From Longispora fulva (GTDB lineage Bacteria > Actinomycetota > Actinomycetes > Mycobacteriales > Micromonosporaceae): a stretch of 64,000 bases of DNA. The stretch spans positions 8,059,501-8,123,500 of the forward strand of contig NZ_JADOUF010000001.1 of assembly GCF_015751905.1 (NCBI RefSeq), in the 5' to 3' direction. Position 1 is the stretch's first letter. Each line of letters opens with the position of its first letter. Below, piece by piece: positions 15,540 through 23,667 of this stretch. The notes under the pieces are model-generated. The model did no database searches. It was given only the letters and a program-made list of their open reading frames with translations, and was not told the origin of the DNA. The translations under genes were made by a program, and so were the position numbers.

Positions 15540-16355
15540 TCAGCTCCGACCCGACAACTCCACGAACCCGCGACTGACCGCCTCCAACGCCGAGGCCGCC
15601 CCCAGCTCCGGCCACCGGCTCAACGCCAGCTCGGCGATCGCGGACACGTCAGCCCCGTCGGCGTGCCCCTCCCGGATCGTCCAGTCCAGGGTCGCCAGGT
15701 CCTTGCGCTGCCGCTCCACGAACTCCCGGTTCACCACGTCCCCGTGTCCGGGCACCACCGGCCCGTCCCCGCACAGCTCCAGCAGGGCGGCGAGCGCGTC
15801 GGGCCACGACAGCGGGTACGCGTCGTCGAACGCCGGCGGCGCCCCCTCCTCCACGATGTCGCCGGCCACCACCGCGTCGTCGACGACCACCACGAGGTCG
15901 CCGGGGCTGTGTCCGAGGCCCAGGTGGCGCAGGTGCACGGCCCGGTCGCCGATGTCCAGGGTGTGCGAGGTGCGCACCTGGTGGGTCGGGGGCGTGACGA
16001 CGACGTCCAGCAGGCCGTCGAGGCCGGGGGTGGAGCCCCAGCGTTCGTACACCCGATGGGTCAGGGTTTCGGAGTTCTCCGCCAGCCGGTTGGCGGTGGC
16101 CTCGTGCGCCCAGATGTCGCAGTTGGCGAACGAGGCGTTGCCGAAGCAGTGGTCGAAGTGCGCGTGGGTGTTGACGACGGTCAGCGGCAGGTCCGTGACG
16201 GTTCGCACCGCGACCTCCAGCTCCGCGGCCTGCCGGGGCGTGGACAGGGTGTCCACCAGCACGGCGCCGGTCCCGCCGAGGATCAGGGTGACGTTGACGT
16301 CGAGCACCGGGTACCGCCAGACCAGCACCCCCGGGGCGATCTCACGAAATGCCAT
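15540..16355 (-). CDS. Metallo-beta-lactamase-fold hydrolase
   Basis: 271 residues. The metal-binding motif HAHFDH lies at 64-69, with further ligands expected at the GHSPGD histidine, the aspartate of VAGDIV and the final VPGHGD histidine. No signal peptide, so it is cytoplasmic, closer to glyoxalase II or quorum-quenching-type hydrolases than to secreted beta-lactamases. It starts inside the last 14 bp of the upstream hot-dog thioesterase gene, so the two are coupled and may act on related thioesters. Substrate unknown. Confidence 0.85.
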   Translation of the reverse strand: MAFREIAPGVLVWRYPVLDVNVTLILGGTGAVLVDTLSTPRQAAELEVAVRTVTDLPLTVVNTHAHFDHCFGNASFANCDIWAHEATANRLAENSETLTHRVYERWGSTPGLDGLLDVVVTPPTHQVRTSHTLDIGDRAVHLRHLGLGHSPGDLVVVVDDAVVAGDIVEEGAPPAFDDAYPLSWPDALAALLELCGDGPVVPGHGDVVNREFVERQRKDLATLDWTIREGHADGADVSAIAELALSRWPELGAASALEAVSRGFVELSGRS

Positions 16356-16728
16356 GCGCCTTCTCCACGAATCGGTGCCGGTCGACGACGAGCCGTTCGA
16401 TCCGGCCCTCGGCGACGAGCGTGTCGGCGTCGTGCAGGGTCACCGTGAAGATCAACCGGCGGCCCTGGACGTCGGCGAGGATGGCCTCGCAGACGACGGT
16501 GTGCCCGATCACGGACGGCGCGAGGTGCGAGAACTCGACATGCACGCCCACCGTGGTACTACCACTGTTGATCTTCCGGGCGGTCGCGGCCACCGTGGCG
16601 GCCTCGGCCAGGCCGAGTGCCCGGGGCGTGCCGAGGACCGGAACGTCCCCGGAACCCATCGCCTGGGCGGTGTCGGCGTCCGTCACGGTCATCTCGAGAC
16701 GGGCTGACAGGCCCGGCAGCAGCTCCAT
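16342..16728 (-). CDS. Hot-dog thioesterase of the FlK-like type
   Basis: 128 residues with the fold and residue pattern of fluoroacetyl-CoA-thioesterase-like proteins: a Thr/Glu-bearing helix (TPRALGLAEAAT) and VEFSHLAPSVIG with the conserved His. It should hydrolyse or bind an acyl-CoA; that it uses fluoroacetyl-CoA is not implied. No Shine-Dalgarno is present, but TAGGCT ends 6 nt before the ATG, so the mRNA is probably leaderless. It overlaps the downstream metallo-hydrolase gene by 14 bp. Confidence 0.8.
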   Translation of the reverse strand: MELLPGLSARLEMTVTDADTAQAMGSGDVPVLGTPRALGLAEAATVAATARKINSGSTTVGVHVEFSHLAPSVIGHTVVCEAILADVQGRRLIFTVTLHDADTLVAEGRIERLVVDRHRFVEKAHGIS

Positions 16729-16734
16729 GTGCTC

Positions 16735-16772
16735 AGCCTAACGGTGGAAGGCCCCCGGGCACCCGATAGGCT
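16735..16772. promoter_or_regulatory. Divergent leaderless promoters
   Basis: Two identical -10 boxes, TAGGCT, face outward. One is on the minus strand at 16735-16740, 6 nt before the thioesterase ATG. The other is on the plus strand at 16767-16772, 9 nt before the PAP2 ATG. The whole divergent region is 53 bp and neither gene has a clear Shine-Dalgarno sequence. Confidence 0.5.
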
Positions 16773-16781
16773 TGCCCGGCT

Positions 16782-17747
16782 ATGGCAGCCGAGGAAACCG
16801 ACACCGCAGGTGCGTCCCGCCGTCGCCGGATCATCGGCATGGGCGTGTGGGCGGCCGCGTTCGTCGTCGGCTGGCTCGTGATCGGCCTGCCCACCGACCC
16901 GATCTACGCGTTCGGCTGGCTGTGGGCGGCCACCGTGGCCTGGAACAGCGCCCGGCCGTGGCGCTACCACCTCGGCTTCGTCCGCGACTGGCTGCCGATC
17001 GTCTCCCTCCTGGTGATCTACAACCTGTCGCGCGGCTTCGCCGGCAAGGGCGTGCCGCACGTGTACGAGCTGGTCCACGCCGACACCTGGATGTTCGGCT
17101 GGGCCACCGGCGGCCTGACCCCCACGGTCTGGCTGCAACGGGAGCTCTACGACCCGGCCGTCATCCACTGGTGGGACATCCTGGGCAGCTGGGTCTACTT
17201 CTCGCACTTCGCTGCCGCGCTGGTGGTGGCGGTGGTGCTCTGGCTGCGCAGCCGGGAGCTGTGGGCCCGGTTCATCCGGCGCTGGTTCTTCCTGTCCTTC
17301 ATCGGCCTGATCACGTACTTCGCGTACCCGGCGGCCCCGCCGTGGTGGGCCGGCAAGTACGGCGTCGTGGACGAGGTGGCCCGGATCTCCACCCGGGGCT
17401 GGCAGGCGATGGGCCTGCACGGCGCCGGCAACATGCTCAACGCCGCCCAGGTCAACGTGGCCAACCCGGTCGCGGCGATGCCGAGCCTGCACACGGCGTT
17501 CGCGCTGCTGGTGGTCGCGTTCTTCTTCACCAGGGTCCGGAGGCGCTGGATCCCGGTGCTGCTGCTCTACCCGTTGGCCATGACGTTCACCCTGGTCTAC
17601 TCGGGCGAGCACTGGATCATCGACGTCCTCGTCGGCTGGTTGTACGTCGGCGTCACGTTCGCCGCCTGCGCCCTCGCCGAGCGCTGGTGGGCCGGGCGGA
17701 AGGCCAGACGCGCCACCGAGGCTAAGGAACCGGTCCCGGTCCCGTGA
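16782..17747 (+). CDS. PAP2-superfamily membrane phosphatase/transferase
   Basis: 321 residues with about six membrane segments. The PAP2 catalytic signatures are present: MPSLHTAFA near residue 231 and SGEHWIIDVLVGW near 275, giving the two His and the Asp of the acid-phosphatase mechanism. The architecture resembles actinobacterial inositol-phosphate transferase / Ipt1-like PAP2 proteins, so the substrate is probably a lipid phosphate. It overlaps bluB by 4 bp (GTGA), which is likely an operon of convenience. Confidence 0.85.
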   Translation: MAAEETDTAGASRRRRIIGMGVWAAAFVVGWLVIGLPTDPIYAFGWLWAATVAWNSARPWRYHLGFVRDWLPIVSLLVIYNLSRGFAGKGVPHVYELVHADTWMFGWATGGLTPTVWLQRELYDPAVIHWWDILGSWVYFSHFAAALVVAVVLWLRSRELWARFIRRWFFLSFIGLITYFAYPAAPPWWAGKYGVVDEVARISTRGWQAMGLHGAGNMLNAAQVNVANPVAAMPSLHTAFALLVVAFFFTRVRRRWIPVLLLYPLAMTFTLVYSGEHWIIDVLVGWLYVGVTFAACALAERWWAGRKARRATEAKEPVPVP

Positions 17748-18373
17748 GGTTCGACGACGCCTTCCGGGCCGAGTTCGACACCCTGTTGCGCTGGCGGCGC
17801 GACGTGCGGCACTTCTCGACCGAGCCCCTGCCCCCGGCCCTCGTGGAGGACCTGCTGGACGCGGCGTGCCTCGCGCCGAGCGTCGGCAACGCCCAGCCGT
17901 GGCGGTTCGTGTCCGTGGACTCCCCGGACCGCCGGGCCGCGATCGGGGCCAACTTCGAGGTCGCCAACCAGGCCGCGCTTTCCGGATATTCCGGTGAGAA
18001 AGCACAGATCTACGCGACCCTCAAGCTGGCCGGGCTCCGCGAGGCGCCGCAGCAGTTCGCCGTGTTCTGCGACGAGACCACCGCCCAGGGCGCCGGCCTG
18101 GGCCGGGCCACCATGCCGGAGACCCTGCGCTACTCGGCCGTCCTCGCCGTGCACACCCTGTGGCTGGCCGCCCGGGCCCGGGGCGTCGGCGTCGGCTGGG
18201 TGTCGATCCTCGACCCGGTGGCCGCCGCCGCGAGCCTGGAGGTGCCGCCCTCGTGGCGGCTCGTGGCCTACCTGTGCCTCGGCTACCCGCTCGTCGAGTC
18301 GGAGACCCCGGAACTCGAACGTCTCGGCTGGCAGGCCCGCACCAGCGCCTGCCGCGCGGTCCTGCACCGCTGA
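17744..18373 (+). CDS. bluB: 5,6-dimethylbenzimidazole synthase
   Basis: 209-residue nitroreductase-fold enzyme of the BluB branch, which cleaves reduced FMN with oxygen to form the lower ligand of vitamin B12. Supporting features are the RRDVRHF phosphate-binding N-terminus, SVGNAQPWRF, and RYSAVLAVHTLWLAARARGV with GVGWVSILDP. The GTG start overlaps the PAP2 stop. No other cobalamin gene is in the window. A generic nitroreductase is the alternative, but the conserved segments match BluB well. Confidence 0.87.
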   Translation: MRFDDAFRAEFDTLLRWRRDVRHFSTEPLPPALVEDLLDAACLAPSVGNAQPWRFVSVDSPDRRAAIGANFEVANQAALSGYSGEKAQIYATLKLAGLREAPQQFAVFCDETTAQGAGLGRATMPETLRYSAVLAVHTLWLAARARGVGVGWVSILDPVAAAASLEVPPSWRLVAYLCLGYPLVESETPELERLGWQARTSACRAVLHR

Positions 18374-18415
18374 AAAACCCTTTCCACTGTTACGGAGACA
18401 CCCGACCCGGGTCCG
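18372..18415. terminator. Terminator-like repeat, copy 1
   Basis: Lies between convergent genes (bluB and the PH-domain gene). It contains AAAAACCCTTT, then TTACGGAG, then the palindrome GACCCGGGTC. The same order of blocks recurs at 56446-56489, also between convergent genes, suggesting a conserved terminator or small dispersed repeat. Confidence 0.5.
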
Positions 18416-18424
18416 GCCAGTGGG

Positions 18425-19705
18425 TCAGTGCCGCGCCGCGGCGGCCCGGGCGTGCAGCTCCGCCGCGAGCCAGTTGGCCTCGGCCACGGTCCGGTAGTCG
18501 GCCGCCACCCGCGCGCCCCCCGCCGTGTGCACCCGGACCGACGCGAGCCCCAGCCACCGCTGCCACGGCCCCTGTTCGAGGCTGACGGCCTGGATCCGGG
18601 AGAACGGCACCACGGTCACCCGGGGACTGAACAACCCCGACCGGGTCACGAACAGGTCGGGAGTGAGCCCGAAGCCCAAGGTCCGGGCCCGGACCGGCGC
18701 GCGCCACCTGGCCACGTCCGGGGCGGGTGCCAGCGGCATCGTGGCGGCCCCGGCGGCCCCCGGCAGCGCCCGGTCCAGGATCGGCCAGGCCGTGGCCGGA
18801 TCGGCGACCGGCAGCAGGGTGTCGTCGGCGACCGCCTCGCCCTCACCGGTGCGCACCCCGGCCACGTGGAGCTCGCAGGCCACCCAGCCCTCCGACCGCC
18901 ACAGCAGCGGCCGCACGAGGGCGACCGACTGCACCCTTTCCATCGGTACCGTCTGGTGCCGGGTCTCCGTCGCGCCATGGCTGATCCGCAGCCCCTCGGG
19001 CACCCGCGCGACGGTGAAGCCGTAGAACCGCAGGAACCGGCGGACCGGGGTGCCCAGCGTGCCCAGCGCGGCGGTCACGGTGCCGGCGATCCCGACGAAC
19101 GACAGCTCCGGTCGGTACGCGAACAGCGCGACCGGGACGGCGAGCGCGAACGGCGACAGGATCGTCGACCAGGTCAGCGCCTGGGAGATCGCGAGGTCGC
19201 GCAACGGCACCCTGTGCAGCACCTCCTCGCCGGACCCAGCGGCAACCGGTTCCGGGAGGGGGTCCGTGGCGGTCGCGCTCTGTTTCAGCGCCAGCAGCTC
19301 GACCCGCAGCCGCTCGGCGTCGGCCACCGGCAGGTACGCCAGCCGCGCCTCCGACTTGTCCCCGCCCACCACCTCGATCCGCAGCTCCGCGAGCCCGGTC
19401 AACTGGGCGAGCAGCGGTCGGATCACCTCGATGGACTGCATCCGCTCCAGCGGCACCGCCCGGTTACGCCGGACGACGAGCCCCTCCTGGATCCGCAGCT
19501 CCCGGTCCACCACCGCGAAGCTGCTCACCCGCCACACCACGAACGAGTACAGCAGCGCGCCCAGGCCACCGAGCGCGACGATGACCGCGCCGCGTTGGAC
19601 CCCGAACCGCGCGAAACCCTGCCAGGACAGCGCGGCGATCACCACCCAGAAGGCCCGGACGCCCTTGAGGAGCGGGGTGAGCGGGTGCAGCCGCTGGGGC
19701 TTCAC
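18425..19705 (-). CDS. Membrane protein with bacterial PH domains (YdbT-like)
   Basis: 426 residues with paired hydrophobic segments near 18-58 and 185-230. Bacterial PH (bPH2) domains follow each pair and occupy the C-terminus; motifs such as RNRAVPLERMQSIEV and ETRHQTVPMERVQSV are repeats of the same domain, and a third copy reads SRIQAVSLEQGP. The family is of unknown function; Bacillus YdbS/YdbT-type pairs are the closest analogues. It starts with GTG in a GTGA overlap with the shorter PH gene upstream, and the two products probably form one membrane complex. Confidence 0.82.
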   Translation of the reverse strand: MKPQRLHPLTPLLKGVRAFWVVIAALSWQGFARFGVQRGAVIVALGGLGALLYSFVVWRVSSFAVVDRELRIQEGLVVRRNRAVPLERMQSIEVIRPLLAQLTGLAELRIEVVGGDKSEARLAYLPVADAERLRVELLALKQSATATDPLPEPVAAGSGEEVLHRVPLRDLAISQALTWSTILSPFALAVPVALFAYRPELSFVGIAGTVTAALGTLGTPVRRFLRFYGFTVARVPEGLRISHGATETRHQTVPMERVQSVALVRPLLWRSEGWVACELHVAGVRTGEGEAVADDTLLPVADPATAWPILDRALPGAAGAATMPLAPAPDVARWRAPVRARTLGFGLTPDLFVTRSGLFSPRVTVVPFSRIQAVSLEQGPWQRWLGLASVRVHTAGGARVAADYRTVAEANWLAAELHARAAAARH

Positions 19706-20202
19706 AATCCCTCGGTCCCGTGCCGGCCGAGCGCGGCGAGCCGGTCGCGCAGCCGTACGGCCTCGGCGGGTTCGAGGCCGGGCACGGTCGCGTCCGCCCC
19801 GACCGCCGCGGTGTGCATCTGCACCGTGGCCAGCCCGAACAGCCGCTCCAACGGCCCCACGGCCACGTCGACGAACTGCATCCGGGCATACGGCACGATG
19901 GACAGTCGCCGGACCATGAGCCCGTGCCGGACGAGCAGGTCGGCGTCGCGCTCGGCGTATCCCCACGACCGGACCTGGCGGATCAGGAACGGCGCGCGGA
20001 CCAGCGCGAAGAGCACGACGGCCCCGGCGCAGCCGAGCGCGAGCGGCCACTCGGCGACCAGCCAGCCGAACACCGCCGCCGCGGCGAGCGCCAGGGCCCC
20101 GGTGGCCAGGGAGATCAACCGGACCAGCACGTACCTCGGGGAGAGTCTCTGCCAGGTGAGGTCGGGCAACGGGTCCAGCGGGCTCGTGCTCGGGTCGGTC
20201 AT
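19702..20202 (-). CDS. Short PH-domain membrane protein (YdbS-like)
   Basis: 166 residues: two membrane segments (about 25-70) and one bPH2 domain (about 75-150; motifs RRLSIVPYARMQFVDV). It is the small partner of the adjacent triple-PH protein. Its ATG overlaps the stop of the Cys/His mini-protein upstream (ATGA) and its stop overlaps the next start (GTGA), so three genes form one tightly coupled operon. Confidence 0.82.
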   Translation of the reverse strand: MTDPSTSPLDPLPDLTWQRLSPRYVLVRLISLATGALALAAAAVFGWLVAEWPLALGCAGAVVLFALVRAPFLIRQVRSWGYAERDADLLVRHGLMVRRLSIVPYARMQFVDVAVGPLERLFGLATVQMHTAAVGADATVPGLEPAEAVRLRDRLAALGRHGTEGL

Positions 20203-20432
20203 GACTCCACGGTATCCGCCGGCCCGCCCGGTTCCGGGGCGGCGACACCCAACGGCTCGACGCCCAGCAGGAAGCCGCGCAGGTCGAGGAACGCGGACAG
20301 GGAGGTGCGGTGCTCGTCGCAGGCGACCCAGATCTTGCGCCGGTCGGGCGCGTGCAACTTGGGATTCCGCCACACGACGGACCAGCTGGCGGGGTTCTTG
20401 CAATGTCGGGCGGAGCAGATCACGTCGCTCAT
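20199..20432 (-). CDS. Small Cys/His protein often mislabelled acetone carboxylase
   Basis: 77 residues. Two Cys and a His near the N-terminus (ICSARHCKNP) and a Cys-x2-His pair (ACDEHR) look like a treble-clef-type metal site; the end has a conserved LDLRGFL segment. From memory, actinobacterial databases call this family acetone carboxylase, but the protein is far too small and lacks any carboxylase feature. The ATG at 20432 gives the start of the conserved region; the longer frame to 20534 would cross a hairpin and promoter. First gene of the PH-domain operon. Confidence 0.7.
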   Translation of the reverse strand: MSDVICSARHCKNPASWSVVWRNPKLHAPDRRKIWVACDEHRTSLSAFLDLRGFLLGVEPLGVAAPEPGGPADTVES

Positions 20433-20458
20433 GACGCCCAAGTCTGAAGCATAAGGAG

Positions 20459-20490
20459 CGCCGGGCAGCCACGGGGGAAGCTGCCCGGCG
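20459..20490 (-). other. Perfect 11-bp hairpin in a probable 5' leader
   Basis: CGCCGGGCAGC and GCTGCCCGGCG pair perfectly around a 10-nt loop. The hairpin lies 27 nt before the Cys/His mini-protein start. It immediately follows the predicted transcription start, so it would form the 5' end of that mRNA. It may be a stabiliser, attenuator or operator. Confidence 0.6.
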
Positions 20491-20499
20491 TCGATGCCA

Positions 20500-20530
20500 A
20501 TGTTACACGCGGCCCGGGGGGCGATGTCCA
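20500..20530 (-). promoter_or_regulatory. Candidate promoter for the PH-domain operon
   Basis: On the minus strand TGGACA (20525-20530) and TAACAT (20500-20505) are separated by 19 nt. The predicted transcription start falls directly before the hairpin at 20459-20490. Confidence 0.4.
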
Positions 20531-20656
20531 GCACAGGTTGCGGTGCGGGGCCAGAATTTACCGGGGCCGAACGGAGCCGGTCGCGGTGCGCACGGCGGGC
20601 TGGTACCGGCGTGTAATGCTGGGGGTCGACAAGCTCACCATCACCGTGGAGGTTCC

Positions 20657-21739
20657 GTGTCGACCCAGCAGACCACGCCCGCCCAGGACGCGACGCTCCT
20701 CGAGAAGGCGTTGTTCGAGGTCAAGCGCGTGATCGTCGGTCAGGACCGGATGATCGAGCGGATGTTCGTCGCGCTGCTGGCCAGGGGGCACTGCCTGCTG
20801 GAGGGCGTGCCCGGCGTGGCGAAGACCCTGGCGGTGGAGACCCTGGCCAAGGTCGTCGGAGGTTCGTTCTCCCGGGTCCAGTTCACCCCGGACCTGGTGC
20901 CCGCCGACCTGGTCGGGACCCGGATCTTCCGCCAGTCCAGCGAGAGCTTCGACGTCGAGCTCGGCCCGGTGTTCGCCAACTTCCTGCTCGCCGACGAGAT
21001 CAACCGCGCTCCCGCCAAGGTGCAGTCGGCGCTGCTGGAGGTCATGGCGGAGCAGCAGGTGACGATCGGGGGCAAGGCGTACAAGGTGCCCACGCCGTTC
21101 CTCGTGATGGCCACCCAGAACCCGATCGAGCAGGAGGGTGTCTACCCGCTCCCGGAGGCCCAGCGCGACCGGTTCCTGCTGAAGATCCAGGTGGGCTACC
21201 CGACGGACGCCGAGGAGCGCGAGATCGTCTACCGGGTGGGCGTGGCCACCCCCGAGCCGAACGTCGTGTTCGCCCCGGAGGACCTGACCAACCTGCAGAA
21301 GAAGGCCGACGAGGTCTTCGTGCACAACGCGCTGGTGGACTACGCCGTCCGGCTCGTGCTCGCCACCCGGTCGCCGGGCGAGGCGGGGCTGCCGGAGATC
21401 GCGCCCCTGATCCAGTACGGGGCGAGTCCGCGCGCCTCGCTCGGCATCGTCCGGGCCACCCGGGCACTGGCGCTGCTCCGGGGCCGCGACTACGCGCTGC
21501 CGCAGGACGTCCAGGACATCGCCGCCGACATCCTCCGCCACCGCCTGGTGCTGTCCTACGACGCGCTCGCCGACAACATCCCGGCCGAGCAGATCGTCGA
21601 GCGGGTGCTGCAGGTCGTGCCGGTGCCCACGGTCGCGCCCCGTCAGCAGGCCGTGGCCCACCCGGCCCCGAACGGCGCCCCCGCCCCGGTGTACGCGCCG
21701 GCCGCCCAGCCCGCCCCGGCCAGCCCGGGCGCCTGGTGA
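20657..21739 (+). CDS. MoxR-family AAA+ ATPase
   Basis: 360 residues. Walker A GVPGVAKT near residue 51 and Walker B LADEIN near 113, plus the MoxR-typical ATQNPIEQEGVYPLPEAQRDRF. A Pro/Ala-rich tail (about 325-360) is extra to the core. MoxR proteins act as chaperones for VWA-domain partners, and the next two genes (DUF58, VWA) are the usual partners. The GTG at 20657 has GGAGG close upstream; the open frame to 20543 has no supporting site. First gene of a three-gene operon with 4-bp overlaps. Confidence 0.9.
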   Translation: MSTQQTTPAQDATLLEKALFEVKRVIVGQDRMIERMFVALLARGHCLLEGVPGVAKTLAVETLAKVVGGSFSRVQFTPDLVPADLVGTRIFRQSSESFDVELGPVFANFLLADEINRAPAKVQSALLEVMAEQQVTIGGKAYKVPTPFLVMATQNPIEQEGVYPLPEAQRDRFLLKIQVGYPTDAEEREIVYRVGVATPEPNVVFAPEDLTNLQKKADEVFVHNALVDYAVRLVLATRSPGEAGLPEIAPLIQYGASPRASLGIVRATRALALLRGRDYALPQDVQDIAADILRHRLVLSYDALADNIPAEQIVERVLQVVPVPTVAPRQQAVAHPAPNGAPAPVYAPAAQPAPASPGAW

Positions 21740-22644
21740 GCCGGGCGCAGTCCACGGAGAGGGCCGACGTCGTCCTCTCCAAGCTCCAGCTCCTGATCAC
21801 CCGCAAGCTCGACGGCCTGCTCCAGGGCGACTATCTGGGGCTGCTGCCCGGGCCGGGCTCGGAGCCGGGGGAGTCGCGGGAGTACCGACCGGGGGACGAC
21901 GTCCGGCGGATGGACTGGCCGGTCACAGCCCGCACCACGGTGCCGCACGTCCGTCAGACGGTGGCCGACCGGGAGCTGGAGACCTGGCTGGCCGTGGATC
22001 TGTCGGCCTCGCTGGACTACGGCACCGCCGACTGTCTCAAGAAGGACCTCGTGATAGCCGCGTCGGCGGCGCTCGCGCATCTGACGGTGCGCGGCGGCAA
22101 CCGGATCGGCGCGGTGGTCGGCACCGGCGACGGCGTGACCCGGCTGCCGGCCCGGCCGGGCCGCAAGGAGGCCGACGGGCTGCTCCGCCAGCTCGCCAGG
22201 ACCGAGATCCGTCCCGGGCGCGCCGACCTGGGCACGCTGATCGACAAGCTCAACTCGTCGCCCCGACGGCGGGGGATGGCCGTGGTGATCTCCGACTTCA
22301 TGACACCGACCGGCTGGGAGCGCCCACTGCGCAAGCTGGCCGTCCGGCACGAGGTGCTGGCCATCGAGGTGGTCGACCCGACGGAGCTGGAGCTGCCGGA
22401 CGCCGGCGTGCTGACCCTGGTCGACCCGGAGACCGGAGCCTCGCACGAGGTGCAGACCGGTGACGCGAGATTGCGGGCCCGCTACGCCGCCGCCGCGGCC
22501 GAGCAGCGCGCTACGATCGCGCGGGAAATCCGGCGTGCCGGCGCGGCCCAGTTGCGGCTGCGCACCGACTCCGACTGGCTACTCGACATCGTGCGTTTCG
22601 TCGCCGCCCAACGGCACGCGCGCACCAGGGGGACCACCCGATGA
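21736..22644 (+). CDS. DUF58 protein
   Basis: 302 residues of the DUF58 family, with the defining segment SREYRPGDDVRRMDWPVTAR (about 52-71) and a degenerate VWA-like fold behind it (LAVDLSASL). It starts with GTG overlapping the moxR stop (GTGA). In MoxR-DUF58-VWA operons the proteins are thought to assemble or activate a membrane complex; the specific client is not evident here. Confidence 0.9.
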   Translation: MSRAQSTERADVVLSKLQLLITRKLDGLLQGDYLGLLPGPGSEPGESREYRPGDDVRRMDWPVTARTTVPHVRQTVADRELETWLAVDLSASLDYGTADCLKKDLVIAASAALAHLTVRGGNRIGAVVGTGDGVTRLPARPGRKEADGLLRQLARTEIRPGRADLGTLIDKLNSSPRRRGMAVVISDFMTPTGWERPLRKLAVRHEVLAIEVVDPTELELPDAGVLTLVDPETGASHEVQTGDARLRARYAAAAAEQRATIAREIRRAGAAQLRLRTDSDWLLDIVRFVAAQRHARTRGTTR

Positions 22645-23591
22645 TCCGTTTTCTCGAGCCCTGGTGGCTGCTGGCGGTCCTGCCGGTGCTGGCGCTGGCG
22701 GGCGCGTACGTGTGGCGCCAGCTCCACCGGCAGGCGTACGCGCTGCGGTTCACCAATGTGGACCTGCTCAAGACCCTGGCCCCCCGGGGCCTGGGCTGGC
22801 GGCGGCACGCGGCGGCCGTGGCGCTGCTGATGAGCCTGCTGGTGCTGTCCACGGCGATGGCCCGGCCGTCGACGGACGCGAAGACGCCGATGGAGCGGGC
22901 CACGGTGATGATCGCGCTGGACGTGTCGCTGTCGATGCAGGCCAAGGACGTGTCCCCGACCCGGATCCAGGCGGCCAAGGACGCGGCGAAGGACTTCGTC
23001 AAGCAGCTGCCGAAGACGTTCAACATCGGCCTGGTCTCGTTCGCCAAGAGCGCCAACGTGCTGGTGTCGCCGGTGAAGGACAAGGACGCCGTGGTGGCGG
23101 CGATCGACGGGCTGCAACTGGCCGAGTCCACGGCCACCGGCGAGGCGGTGTTCACCTCGTTGCAGGCCATCCAGTCCGTGCCGGCCGACGGGGCGCAGGG
23201 TGCTCCGCCGGCCCGGATCGTGCTGATGTCCGACGGCTTCCGGACGTTCGGCCGGTCGATCGAGGAGGCCGGTCAGGCGGCGGCGACGGCGAACGTGCCG
23301 GTGTCCACGATCGCGTTCGGGACGGACGAGGGCACGGTGGACATCAACGGACAGACCACCCGGGTGCCGGTGGACCGGGTGTCGCTGGAGAAGCTGGCCA
23401 CCTCGACCAAGGGCCACTACTACCAGGCGGTCACGAGCGAACAGCTCAAGCAGGTCTACCAGGACATGGGCCACTCGATCGGGTACCGCACGACGTCCCG
23501 CGAGGTGAGCCAGTGGTTCATCGCCCTGGGGTTGTTGTTCGCTTTCGCGGCGGCCGGTATGAGTTTGCTCTGGACGTCCCGACTGCCATAG
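22641..23591 (+). CDS. VWA-domain membrane protein (BatA-like)
   Basis: 316 residues with membrane segments at about 8-25, 55-72 and 293-311 flanking a von Willebrand factor A domain. The MIDAS motif DVSLS and the later LMSDGFRT are intact. The ATG overlaps the DUF58 stop (ATGA). It is the usual third member of a MoxR operon. A second VWA gene (batB-like), often present, is missing here. Confidence 0.9.
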   Translation: MIRFLEPWWLLAVLPVLALAGAYVWRQLHRQAYALRFTNVDLLKTLAPRGLGWRRHAAAVALLMSLLVLSTAMARPSTDAKTPMERATVMIALDVSLSMQAKDVSPTRIQAAKDAAKDFVKQLPKTFNIGLVSFAKSANVLVSPVKDKDAVVAAIDGLQLAESTATGEAVFTSLQAIQSVPADGAQGAPPARIVLMSDGFRTFGRSIEEAGQAAATANVPVSTIAFGTDEGTVDINGQTTRVPVDRVSLEKLATSTKGHYYQAVTSEQLKQVYQDMGHSIGYRTTSREVSQWFIALGLLFAFAAAGMSLLWTSRLP

Positions 23592-23607
23592 CACGTCGGG
23601 TATCACC

Positions 23608-23633
23608 TGCGAAGGAAAGTTCCTAACTTCGCA
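23608..23633. promoter_or_regulatory. Inverted repeat before the DUF11 gene
   Basis: TGCGAAG (23608-23614) and CTTCGCA (23627-23633) flank a nested GGAA-AG-TTCC. It lies 17 bp after the VWA stop and about 35 bp before the next start, at the position of an operator over the promoter; it could equally terminate the upstream operon. TAAGTT at 23655-23660, 7 nt before the ATG, is a candidate -10 box. Confidence 0.45.
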
Positions 23634-23667
23634 AAACAAATGTCCGTTTGATAGTAAGTTCCCGCGC

